Of a stretch of 50,279 bases of DNA, positions 40,779 through 48,472 are shown one piece after another. Position 1 is the first letter of the stretch. Every line of letters starts with the position of its first letter. The translations under genes were made by a program, and so were the position numbers. Below the pieces are notes generated by a model, which saw nothing but the letters and a program-made list of their open reading frames with translations, searched no databases and was not told the DNA's origin. The stretch is from contig CALFMA010000029.1 of the NCBI GenBank assembly GCA_937880065.1, forward strand, positions 1 through 50,279, read 5' to 3'. This DNA is from an uncultured Ruminococcus sp. (GTDB taxonomy: Bacteria; Bacillota_A; Clostridia; Oscillospirales; Ruminococcaceae).

Positions 40779-41650
40779 TAGGGAATTATCAGATTTTCAC
40801 AGATGCTACTGCAGATCTTACGCCAGAACTAATGGCGGGTCTGCCATCTGTTGAAATCATCCCCATGCAGGTAGCAATCGGCGGAAAAGAATATAGTTAT
40901 GGTTCTCCAGAGGGGATTTCAGCCGAAGAATTTTACAAAATTCAAAGGTGCGGTAACTTTGCCACAACTTCGCAGATTAACCCGACGATTTTTTTCCAGA
41001 GTTTTGAACCGTGGCTACGTCAGGGGACTGATATTCTGTACCTTTGCTTTTCTTCTGGTTTATCCGGTACATATCAGTCTGCTTCGCTGGCTGTTCAGGA
41101 ATTGCAGGATGAATATCCAGAGCGAAAAATCCTTTGCATTGATACCTTATGTGCCGCCGTTGGCGAAGGCTTCCTTGTAAGAGAAGCGGCAAAAATGCAA
41201 TCGGAAGGACTTTCTCTGGAAGAACTGGCAGAGTGGATTGAACTGCGGAAATTGAGGGTCTGCCATTGGTTTACCGTCGATACATTCACCCATTTGAAAC
41301 ATGGTGGACGAGTTTCAGCCGCTGCTGCCACAATGGGGACCGCGCTGAATATAAAGCCACTTCTCCATGTGGATGAGAACGGCAAACTGCAATCGGTAGA
41401 AAAACCTCGCGGACGAAAAAAAGCAATTACCGCACAACTTGCTCGAATGGAACAAGGATGGATGCCAGAGCTTGGTAAATCAGTCCTGATCGGCCATGCT
41501 GATGACCTTGAAGCTGCAATAATGTTGAAAGGTCGGGTGCAGGAGAATTTCCCCGATGCCGAAATCGAGATTGCATACATTGGTCCCGTAATCGGTGCGC
41601 ATACCGGCCCTGGCGCACTTGCTTTATTCTATTGGGGCAATAACCGCTAA
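40775..41650 (+). CDS. DegV family fatty-acid-binding protein
   Basis: 291 residues. TDATADLTPELM opens the DegV fold; the lipid-contact segment SSGLSGTYQSA is near 95, CIDTLCAAVGEG near 122, and the C-terminal AHTGPGALALFYWG is typical. DegV/FakB proteins hold a fatty acid for a kinase that makes acyl-phosphate for phospholipid synthesis. No FakA kinase is seen in this window. It is coupled to the radical SAM gene, so the lipid might be that enzyme's substrate; this is inference. Confidence 0.9.
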   Translation: MIGNYQIFTDATADLTPELMAGLPSVEIIPMQVAIGGKEYSYGSPEGISAEEFYKIQRCGNFATTSQINPTIFFQSFEPWLRQGTDILYLCFSSGLSGTYQSASLAVQELQDEYPERKILCIDTLCAAVGEGFLVREAAKMQSEGLSLEELAEWIELRKLRVCHWFTVDTFTHLKHGGRVSAAAATMGTALNIKPLLHVDENGKLQSVEKPRGRKKAITAQLARMEQGWMPELGKSVLIGHADDLEAAIMLKGRVQENFPDAEIEIAYIGPVIGAHTGPGALALFYWGNNR

Positions 41651-41660
41651 AAAAGACAAC

Positions 41661-41692
41661 GAAGCTGTCAGAGTAACCACTTTGACAGCTTC
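41661..41692 (+). terminator. hairpin after the DegV gene
   Basis: GAAGCTGTCA (41661-41670) pairs perfectly with TGACAGCTTC (41683-41692), followed by a loosely T-rich stretch. Confidence 0.6.
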
Positions 41693-41736
41693 ATGTCGTG
41701 CTTTAATTTCTATTTCACAAACAGGAGGTGAGAGAA

Positions 41737-42441
41737 TTGTATAAGTCCATATTGGTAATTAGCAGTGATGAACGGGAAAAATATGGTATTTTCTCCCGTT
41801 TGAGTTCGTCAACAACTGCGGTATATGTTACCTCAACAGTGCAGGAAGCAATGCCTTATTTGACAGACCAACGGTTATGTCTTGTCATTTTGGATGCAGA
41901 GATCTCACAAAAGGATAACCATACACTCTTAAAATCTATTAAAAAACTGAAAACGACACCAATACTTGTTCTATCCTCACAACCTGGTCATGCACAGCGT
42001 TTGGAAACATTGAAAGCCGGTGCACACGCATATATGGGAACTCCTTATACGATGGAAGAATGTTTAGCCCAAGCTCAGTCGTTGATGCAAATATATGTGG
42101 ACAGCCATCCTGAAAAGCATACATATTTCACACTTGCATTCGGTGACAATTTGGTGATAGATCCTTCTACAAGACAGGTATTTATCAAGGATAAAGAAAT
42201 CAAATTTACCCGCAAGGAATTTGATCTCCTTTTTTGGCTTGCCAGTAATCCTGGACAGGTATTTAGTCGTGAGCAGCTTTATGACCATGTGTGGGACGAA
42301 GATTCGGTTTACAATGTAGACGATGTTGTAAAGGCACACATCAAAGCTCTGCGTCGAAAACTTTCGGATACAGATGTTGCGTACATCAAGAACGTCTGGG
42401 GAATCGGATACCGTTTTCATAACGAACCGGATGATGAGTAA
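41737..42441 (+). CDS. orphan OmpR-type response regulator with atypical receiver
   Basis: 234 residues from TTG 41737, AGGAGG eight bases upstream (GTG 41728 is too close). The receiver-like domain (1-115) has an aspartate in CLVILDAEIS, but the early acidic pair is only SSDE, and the conserved Lys before Pro is Thr (MGTPY). The winged-helix output (about 135-230) is complete: FTRKEFDLLFWLASNPGQVF, then VKAHIKALRRKLS and YIKNVWGIGYRF. No histidine kinase lies nearby. It may act without phosphorylation. Confidence 0.88.
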   Translation: MYKSILVISSDEREKYGIFSRLSSSTTAVYVTSTVQEAMPYLTDQRLCLVILDAEISQKDNHTLLKSIKKLKTTPILVLSSQPGHAQRLETLKAGAHAYMGTPYTMEECLAQAQSLMQIYVDSHPEKHTYFTLAFGDNLVIDPSTRQVFIKDKEIKFTRKEFDLLFWLASNPGQVFSREQLYDHVWDEDSVYNVDDVVKAHIKALRRKLSDTDVAYIKNVWGIGYRFHNEPDDE

Positions 42442-42541
42442 GCACTTGTCATTCGGTTTTTTGAAAATATTCCCGAAATATTCCCTATTTCAATCCCTCT
42501 TTCTTCCCTATTAGCTGATAGACTCTCAAACATAGCCAAAC

Positions 42542-42568
42542 AAAAAAAGCAACCTTTCGGCTGCTTTT
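42542..42568 (-). terminator. terminator of the minus-strand XRE gene
   Basis: Read on the minus strand, AAAAGCAGCC pairs with GGTTGCTTTT (one mismatch) around GAAA, followed by a run of T residues. It may also serve the converging response regulator gene. Confidence 0.7.
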
Positions 42569-42894
42569 CATTGTGCGGTATCAATTAGGGCTTTCGCAGT
42601 TGCCTTGATCACTTGCAAAGAACGGTCATCGCAATCTGAGAGCTGCCGGAGGAGATTTTCTACTTCAGAATCTTTGGACGGTTTCTCGGGGTAGAAAATC
42701 AAATCCGGTGATATAGATAACTCTCGGATCAATTTGTACAGGACATCATAGCTTGGCTTTTTGTTTTCATTTTCAATCCTATACAAATAACGCTCTGTTA
42801 TATCAACTTTGTTTGCAAGAGCCTCTATTGTGATACCAGCTTTTTCGCGGGCGTTCTTAATAATATCGCCCAAAGTATTTGGGATCTTTCTCAC
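42568..42894 (-). CDS. XRE-family helix-turn-helix regulator
   Basis: 108 residues. The Cro/CI domain spans about 8-65 (IKNAREKAGITIEALANKVD, then ERYLYRIENENKKPSYDVLY). A C-terminal helix (DRSLQVIKATAKALIDT) completes it, and is the part lost from the XRE gene at 35425. It faces a non-coding region with two palindromes and a divergent second XRE gene. Probably controls excision and transfer genes, as such regulators do in many ICEs. Confidence 0.87.
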   Translation of the reverse strand: MRKIPNTLGDIIKNAREKAGITIEALANKVDITERYLYRIENENKKPSYDVLYKLIRELSISPDLIFYPEKPSKDSEVENLLRQLSDCDDRSLQVIKATAKALIDTAQ

Positions 42895-42932
42895 TGGTAG
42901 TCCACCTCCGCAGTATAATTATAATTTTTCGA

Positions 42933-42984
42933 TGTCATGGTTTTAATGGCATGACAATTCAATATTTAAGAACTGACAGTTCTT
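42933..42984. promoter_or_regulatory. two operator-like palindromes
   Basis: TGTCATG/CATGACA (42933-42956, 10-bp gap) and AAGAACT-GAC-AGTTCTT (42968-42984) lie directly upstream of the minus-strand XRE gene. Likely binding sites for that regulator. Confidence 0.5.
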
Positions 42985-43095
42985 GAAATACTGAACTCAA
43001 TACAGTGATGCAATCTCGCCATATAAAAAAACGAAGCATGGCGAGACGTTTTGGCACGATGACCCTCTGATTCGTTTGGATTGGAGGGATTTTTT

Positions 43096-43161
43096 ATGTG
43101 CTGGGCTCTCAATGCGACCCCTGTTAGGGTTAAGAGCAGCGATTATGATTTTATGGAGTAA
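43096..43161 (+). CDS. possible 21-residue small ORF
   Basis: ATG 43096 has GGAGGG seven bases upstream and the frame stops at 43161. After the stop the same frame stays open for about 26 codons more (to about 43240), so it could be a leader peptide or the remains of a slightly longer small gene broken by a stop. No family recognised. Within 42985-43402 I see otherwise only a terminator. Confidence 0.3.
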   Translation: MCWALNATPVRVKSSDYDFME

Positions 43162-43266
43162 CGTCTTTACTGCGAAAACAATCTGATTTTCAAAAAAGAC
43201 GGTACTCCGACGCAGGCTCCATTCGCCTCCACACTGAACTGACAGGACATCTTAATACTGAAAACA

Positions 43267-43318
43267 AAAGCACGCTTGCAGCATGGCATTATGCCCTTTA
43301 CTGTAAGTGTGCTTTTTT
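43267..43318 (+). terminator. intrinsic terminator before the second XRE gene
   Basis: AGCACGCTTGCAG pairs with CTGTAAGTGTGCT (with G-U pairs), loop containing GGCATTATGCC, followed by six T residues. Confidence 0.75.
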
Positions 43319-43402
43319 GCGCAAATATTATCGGTGTCGTTCACCTCCCGGCTTCTTGGAATTTTTTATTTTCAAAATTTCAAGAAATCGGAGGATACTA
43401 TT

Positions 43403-43690
43403 ATGTATTTTGACCCTGTAGAAACAGGAAAAAGAATAAAACAAATTCGTGAAAAAATGGGATATAACCAGGAAGATTTCGCTGAAAAACTACATACTTC
43501 CAGAAACTATGTATCCAAAATGGAAATTGGCTACAAAGCTCCATCTATTGATATGTTGGTTGAGATCTCCGTTTTAGCAGATGTATCACTTGATTACTTA
43601 ATTCTGGGGCGTAAGACGAGCAGAGAAGAAATGAAAAGCAATGTTCGTTCTCTTATTGATGCACTGAGCCTTTTAGAAAAAGAACTGTGA
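43403..43690 (+). CDS. XRE-family helix-turn-helix regulator
   Basis: 95 residues from ATG 43403 (CGGAGGA upstream); the longer frame from 43307 starts inside the terminator. The Cro/CI domain spans about 10-70 (IKQIREKMGYNQEDFAEKLH, then SRNYVSKMEIGYKAP and ADVSLDYLILG). A short helical tail follows. It stands alone ahead of a 520-base non-coding region and the PemK-type toxin, so it could control that region or act as its antitoxin partner; neither is shown. Confidence 0.85.
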   Translation: MYFDPVETGKRIKQIREKMGYNQEDFAEKLHTSRNYVSKMEIGYKAPSIDMLVEISVLADVSLDYLILGRKTSREEMKSNVRSLIDALSLLEKEL

Positions 43691-43735
43691 TGTTCCCTAA
43701 CGGGGAAGATATGTTCCCCATTGGTCAATCGAGAT

Positions 43736-43812
43736 TGAATGTGTTCCAAGGTACAATTTAGTCACAGCCAAAGAAAACGGCTGATGTACCTTGAAAATTG
43801 AATACACATTCA
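43736..43812 (+). ncRNA. large three-part stem-loop, candidate regulatory RNA
   Basis: Nested pairings: TGAATGTGT with ACACATTCA (outer), CAAGGTACA (43747-43755) with TGTACCTTG (43785-43793), and AGCC with GGCT at the tip. The ACCTTGAAAATTGAATA segment resembles leader sequences seen before rRNA genes and on some Firmicutes elements, where it is linked with antitermination; that link is inference here. Confidence 0.5.
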
Positions 43813-44212
43813 TCAGATACGTTCCTGTTGTCGGTGCGAAAGCATCAGCCACGTCAGAGATACGCCATGACCTACCTGTAAAAAACAGTTGGGTTCCACC
43901 TCCTGCAATATTGCAGGTACGAGCGAGAAAACATCTGCTGTAAATATCGGATTGCTACCGATACGGCCATGAAAACAACAGAGATAATGATACTTCTCTA
44001 CGGAGCTGGCGGAGAACCCGGCAGAGGTTAGATTCCTATGGAGCTGATTAGCAGTCAGCCGTTTGATGATTTCCCGATAAGATACTTCTTATCACCCAGG
44101 GGTGCCGTGGGCAAATATGGGGTTCAACATAATTTTCGGAAGGGCTGTTTCTGTCTGTTATCGGATGGGAGCAGCCCTTCGTACATACCCAATGAAAGGA
44201 GGTTTACCATCT
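43813..44212 (+). other. 400-base non-coding region upstream of the toxin gene
   Basis: No convincing gene. It contains a perfect 16-bp palindrome CCTGCAATATTGCAGG (43902-43917), a TATCGG/CCGATA hairpin near 43948, and a long-range GAAGGGCTG (44139-44147) / CAGCCCTTC (44172-44180) stem just before the toxin ribosome binding site. With the stem-loop at 43736 it makes a long structured leader. No tandem repeats, so it does not look like a type III antitoxin array. Confidence 0.4.
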
Positions 44213-44623
44213 ATGATGAAAAAGAATTGGGTATATCGCCGTGGCGATATTTATTGTGCTGATCTGAACCCTGTAATTGGCTCTGAACAAGGTGGCACCC
44301 GTCCGGTGGTAGTAATCCAGAACGACACCGGTAATAAACACGCTCCAACTTTGATTGTGGCGACTGTCACGAGTAAAATCAGAAAAAAGGAACAGATGCC
44401 GACGCATTATTTGATTAAGAGTAATCCTGCTTTTGCTGAGCCGTCAGTTGTTATGTTGGAGCAAATCCGCACGATTGATAAAAGTCGTATTGAGCGTTAC
44501 TTAGGGAGAGCATCCCAAAGTGAAATGACAGGAATTGATAAGGCACTGCTTACCAGTGTGGCATTGCAGTACCTTTGTGGAAATCTGTCGGATATTAACG
44601 ACGCATTACCTATAAATCCTTAA
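44213..44623 (+). CDS. PemK/MazF-family toxin-like endoribonuclease
   Basis: 136 residues from ATG 44213 (AAAGGAGG ten bases upstream). YRRGDIYCADLNPVIGSEQG, then GTRPVVVIQNDTGN, APTLIVATVTS and SVVMLEQIRTIDKSRI are the standard PemK/MazF strands with the Arg/Thr catalytic site. Such proteins cut mRNA and are normally paired with an antitoxin encoded just upstream. No MazE-like gene is seen directly before it. The long untranslated leader suggests control at the RNA level. Confidence 0.9.
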   Translation: MMKKNWVYRRGDIYCADLNPVIGSEQGGTRPVVVIQNDTGNKHAPTLIVATVTSKIRKKEQMPTHYLIKSNPAFAEPSVVMLEQIRTIDKSRIERYLGRASQSEMTGIDKALLTSVALQYLCGNLSDINDALPINP

Positions 44624-44683
44624 GCATAATTCATTCAATGAAAGCGTAATCATGTGGTAAGGAAAATGAAGGTGGTGCATAAC

Positions 44684-44926
44684 GTGAATTTGAAAAACAT
44701 GAAGGATGTGGACATCCGTACCGTGGACAAATCTTCGTTATCCGAACTGCGTGACATTAAGATAAAGAAAACAGCAGCAAACCAGTTGGATGTCGAAGAT
44801 CTGCATAGCCAGACCCCTAATTTCTACTGCTACCGTGTTGGAGATATTGTGGTCGGTTTCGATTATATGAACAACGGCAGGTCGGTGAATGACCTGTTTT
44901 CGCTGATGGTTCAGGCAAGCCTGTGA
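44684..44926 (+). CDS. DUF6870-like small protein
   Basis: 80 residues from GTG 44684 (AAGGTGGTG six bases upstream; starts at 44654 and 44666 are possible). MKDVDIRTVDKSSLSELRDI and FYCYRVGDIVVGFDYM follow the pattern I associate with DUF6870, small proteins on Clostridia mobile elements. It lies 60 bases after the toxin gene and before the hairpins that precede the recombinases. Function unknown; a partner of the toxin is possible but not supported by motif. Confidence 0.6.
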   Translation: MNLKNMKDVDIRTVDKSSLSELRDIKIKKTAANQLDVEDLHSQTPNFYCYRVGDIVVGFDYMNNGRSVNDLFSLMVQASL

Positions 44927-44955
44927 CATCATTGAGCAAATCAAAAATGACCGGT

Positions 44956-45033
44956 ATACTATAAGTGAACCTGTCATAATAGTGCTTACAGTGACAGGTC
45001 GGCTACCCCCCGACCTGTCATCACTTATAGTAT
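44956..45033 (+). promoter_or_regulatory. switchable nested inverted repeats before the first recombinase
   Basis: Outer arms: ATACTATAAGTGA (44956-44968) and TCACTTATAGTAT (45021-45033), perfect. Inner arms: TGACAGGTCGG (44992-45002) and CCGACCTGTCA (45010-45020), perfect. ACCTGTCA at 44969-44976 can also pair with TGACAGGT at 44992-44999, which excludes the inner stem. This is either an attenuator-type switch or a recombinase/regulator binding site. Confidence 0.6.
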
Positions 45034-45067
45034 CCCCCTTTGATAATACCCAAAGGAGTGGATGATT

Positions 45068-46741
45068 ATGACGAAGAAACCTACTAAAAAGGTTTATCAT
45101 GCCTCCATTTACCTGAGATTATCAAAGGAAGATGGGGATGTTACAACCGGCTCGAAAAATGAGAGCAACAGTATATCGAACCAGAAAAGTTTGATTATGG
45201 ACTTCCTGAAGGACAAGCATGATATTCAGGTGGTCTCCATTCGTGAGGACGATGGATATAGCGGTGTTGATTTCAACCGTCCAAGTTTCCAGTTGATGCT
45301 GGAGGATGTGAAGAAAGGCATCATCGACTGCATCATAGTCAAAGACCTTTCTCGATTTGGTCGTAACTATATTGAGGTGGGTCGCTATCTCGAAAAACTA
45401 TTCCCAATGTTGGGGGTCAGATTTATCGCTGTCAACGACAACTACGATAGTCTGAATGTTGATACGGCACATGATATTGTAATGCCGTTCAAAAACCTGA
45501 TTAACGACTCCTACTGCCGAGACCTCTCGGTTAAGATCAGGAGCCATCTGGCGGTCAAACGTAAGAATGGCGAGTTCATCGGAGCTTTCGCTTGTTACGG
45601 ATATTTGAAAGACCCAGAAAATAAGAATCAGCTTATCATTGATACATACGCCGGTCCGGTGGTGCAGGATATATTCCGCATGAAGATCAATGGCTTTAGC
45701 CAATACAAAATTGCGGAAGTTCTGAACGAGCAAGGCATCTTGTCCCCCATGGAATATAAACGCAGCATAGGAGTTCGCTTTGAGACATCTTTTAAGGTGA
45801 ACCCTAAAGCTGTCTGGAGTGCCAAGGCAGTATCCAGAATACTGACCAACGAGGTTTATACCGGCGTATTGGTGCAAGGTAAGCAAACTACCCCAAATCA
45901 TAAAGTGAAAGTACGTCAGGCTGTTGAGGAAAAGGATTGGGTGAGAATTGAAAACGCTCATATCCCATTGATTGATCCTTGTCTGTTTGAAATCGTACAG
46001 ACACTTTTGGAAAGGGATACACGCACTTCTCCTAAGGCTGACTCTGTATTTCCGCTTGCCGGTTTACTGTATTGCGGTGATTGCGGACAGCCTATGGTCA
46101 GAAAAACAACAACATATTCTTTGAAAGGCGCTGGCGATTTCCCGTCCCAGAAGTACGCTTATTTTGTTTGCCAGGGTCAAAGCACAGAAAAATCGTGTTC
46201 TTGGCATAGAATGAGAGAAAAGGAACTTTTGGATGCAGTTCTTCAAGCTGTAAACCATCATGTAAAAAATGTGTTGGATACGGAAAAAGCTCTGAGAGAC
46301 ATCGACACTGCTCCTTCGGTACAATTTCTGATTCAGAAATATGAAGGACATATTGAGAAGAAAGAAACTGAATTGAAAAAAGCAGAAAAGCTTAAGGTCG
46401 GTATCTATGAGGATTTGAAAGATGGTCTTTTGGACAAGCCTGAGTATCTGAAGCTAAAGCAGGAATTTGATAGCAGGATTCAGGATGCGACCGATGCAAT
46501 CAGAAGTCTCCGTCAGGAAATCTTTGCTTTGCAGGAAAACCATTCTCAGTATTATGCCTGGATGGATTATTTCAAAGAATTTGGAGAGTTGCAGGAGCTT
46601 ACACGATGGGCTGCGGCAATCACGATCAATCGTATTCTCGTATTCGAGGATAACCGCATCAAAATCGTGTTTAACTTTGAAGATGCTTTCATGCAGGCGC
46701 AGGAGCTTTTGAGAGGACTGGAAATGAAGGAGGGTGTGTAA
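45068..46741 (+). CDS. large serine recombinase 1
   Basis: 557 residues from ATG 45068 (AAAGGAG nine bases upstream; ATG 45062 is closer than usual). The resolvase domain has the catalytic serine in ESNSISNQ, then DDGYSGVDFNRPSF and KDLSRFGRNYIE. The recombinase domain follows, then a zinc ribbon starting LYCGDCGQPM and a long coiled coil (about 420-510). Family members (TndX/TnpX type) excise and insert conjugative elements through a circular form. All motifs are intact. The stop touches the start of recombinase 2. Confidence 0.93.
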   Translation: MTKKPTKKVYHASIYLRLSKEDGDVTTGSKNESNSISNQKSLIMDFLKDKHDIQVVSIREDDGYSGVDFNRPSFQLMLEDVKKGIIDCIIVKDLSRFGRNYIEVGRYLEKLFPMLGVRFIAVNDNYDSLNVDTAHDIVMPFKNLINDSYCRDLSVKIRSHLAVKRKNGEFIGAFACYGYLKDPENKNQLIIDTYAGPVVQDIFRMKINGFSQYKIAEVLNEQGILSPMEYKRSIGVRFETSFKVNPKAVWSAKAVSRILTNEVYTGVLVQGKQTTPNHKVKVRQAVEEKDWVRIENAHIPLIDPCLFEIVQTLLERDTRTSPKADSVFPLAGLLYCGDCGQPMVRKTTTYSLKGAGDFPSQKYAYFVCQGQSTEKSCSWHRMREKELLDAVLQAVNHHVKNVLDTEKALRDIDTAPSVQFLIQKYEGHIEKKETELKKAEKLKVGIYEDLKDGLLDKPEYLKLKQEFDSRIQDATDAIRSLRQEIFALQENHSQYYAWMDYFKEFGELQELTRWAAAITINRILVFEDNRIKIVFNFEDAFMQAQELLRGLEMKEGV

Positions 46742-48469
46742 ATGGCACGAAAGAAAAGATTAAACACAGCTGCCGTGCTGGGCGCAGAAAGCGTTATCGC
46801 ATCGGCAATACCAGATGAACCGGTTCAGGGATTTAGGACTGCTGCGTATGTTCGACTTTCTATGGAGGACAGCGGAAAGCTCGATGGATATAGCCTGCAA
46901 AACCAAAAGGATCTTCTGATGTCTTTCATCAATGACCACAACGATCTGCATCTTTATAAGATGTACGTTGATAACGGTTATACCGGAACGCAGTTTGAAC
47001 GTCCTGCGTTTGATGAAATGATGCAGGATATGAAGTCTGGATTGATTAACTGTATCGTGGTAAAAGACCTTTCCCGTCTGGGTCGAAACTATTTGGAAGC
47101 AGGAAACTATCTGGAACAGATTTTTCCGTTTTTCAAAGTCAGGTTCATATCCATCACGGATGGGTACGACAGTATTTTCCCGGACTTCACGGACGAAGCA
47201 CTGATTATCCCGCTGAAAAATATCATCAACGAGGGATATGCAAAAGATATTTCCGTAAAGGTATCTTCTGCAATCGCAACCCGAAAACGACAGGGTAAAT
47301 TCATGGGCAAGGTTCCTTTGTATGGATACCTGAAAGACCCGGATGACAAAAACCATCTGGTCATTGATCCAGAAGCCTCTCTCATTGTTCAAAGGGTATT
47401 CCAGATGAAGTTAGATGGTGTTTCGCTTGGTTTGATTGCCAAGCAGATGAATGAGGAAGGTGTTCCTTGCCCGTCCAAGTATTTTGTTCTGAAAGGACTT
47501 TCAAAGGAAACCAAGTACCTGAACTCTTTCTGGGATAGAAATACTGCAAAAAGGATGTTGACCAACAGGATGTATCTGGGCTGCATCGTATACGGAAAAT
47601 CCGTTCGTTCTTTTGCCAAGGGCATTAAGGAACATACAGTACCGGAGGAAAAGTGGAAAATTGTTGAGGGAACCCATGAACCTCTTATTACGGTGGAGGA
47701 CTTTGAGAAGGTTCAAGCACTACTGGAGGAAAGCTCCCGTGAAGCAAAGAACCATGCCAGTTATGCCGAAGGTGATGTGCCTAACCTGTTCCGTGGATTG
47801 ATACGTTGTGCCGACTGTGGCGGTGCCATGCGAATGGGAAAATTCAGAAAGCCCAAGAATGGCAGGACAGAGGAATATCATTATTACGGAGTGTATGAAT
47901 GTAGCCGACACAAGCTTATTTACGACTACTCCTGTCCTCAAAAAAGCATTAGAAAGGACATCCTGGATAATGCGGTTGAAGAAGCGATACGCTATCATAT
48001 CCGAATGTTCCTGGATTTAGAGAGAATCATTGCTGATCTAAACAAGAAAACATCGGTCAGAGAAGCTGCTGTTGGGATGCAGGACTTAATAAGGAAGAAA
48101 CAGCGCCGAATTGCCAAAGTTGAGCAAATGTCTTGCGGCATCTATGAGGATTATCAGGAAGGTATTTTGAATGAAACAGAATACCTGACCTTGAGAAAGA
48201 CTTACGCAGACGAAGTTCTCTCGCTCACAAAAGAAATCGAGGGGCTGTTGCAGGAGCAGGCTCAGTACGATGAAAACTATCGTGCTGTTGGTTCTCTTTC
48301 AGATCTTGCGCACCAGTACAGCGATTTTACAGAATTGTCCCGAGAGATTATTGAAACATTTATTGCAGAAATCAGAGTACATACAGGCGGTAGGCTGAAG
48401 ATCACATTCCGTTTCGAGGATGAGTTCGAGAAGTTGCAGCAAATCGCAGAAATGCGAAAGGGGGCATAA
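46742..48469 (+). CDS. large serine recombinase 2
   Basis: 575 residues. Catalytic serine in DGYSLQNQ, VDNGYTGTQFERPAFDEM, KDLSRLGRNYLEAG, zinc ribbon IRCADCGGAM with partner cysteines in YECSRH and YSCPQ, then a coiled coil. Its ATG directly follows the recombinase 1 stop, so translation is coupled. It is clearly a paralogue, not a recent copy, of its neighbours; three coupled and intact enzymes suggest they work together or divide the excision and insertion steps. Confidence 0.93.
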   Translation: MARKKRLNTAAVLGAESVIASAIPDEPVQGFRTAAYVRLSMEDSGKLDGYSLQNQKDLLMSFINDHNDLHLYKMYVDNGYTGTQFERPAFDEMMQDMKSGLINCIVVKDLSRLGRNYLEAGNYLEQIFPFFKVRFISITDGYDSIFPDFTDEALIIPLKNIINEGYAKDISVKVSSAIATRKRQGKFMGKVPLYGYLKDPDDKNHLVIDPEASLIVQRVFQMKLDGVSLGLIAKQMNEEGVPCPSKYFVLKGLSKETKYLNSFWDRNTAKRMLTNRMYLGCIVYGKSVRSFAKGIKEHTVPEEKWKIVEGTHEPLITVEDFEKVQALLEESSREAKNHASYAEGDVPNLFRGLIRCADCGGAMRMGKFRKPKNGRTEEYHYYGVYECSRHKLIYDYSCPQKSIRKDILDNAVEEAIRYHIRMFLDLERIIADLNKKTSVREAAVGMQDLIRKKQRRIAKVEQMSCGIYEDYQEGILNETEYLTLRKTYADEVLSLTKEIEGLLQEQAQYDENYRAVGSLSDLAHQYSDFTELSREIIETFIAEIRVHTGGRLKITFRFEDEFEKLQQIAEMRKGA

Positions 48470-48472
48470 ACA

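Noticed and set aside
5128..43067. 16-base identity (TGGCACGATGACCCTC) at 5128 and 43052
   Set aside because: One such match is not surprising in 50 kb and flanking DNA does not extend it, although both precede a ribosome binding site.
43813..44212. Type III toxin-antitoxin RNA array
   Set aside because: No tandem repeats of the needed kind are visible, and the toxin matches PemK/MazF rather than ToxN.
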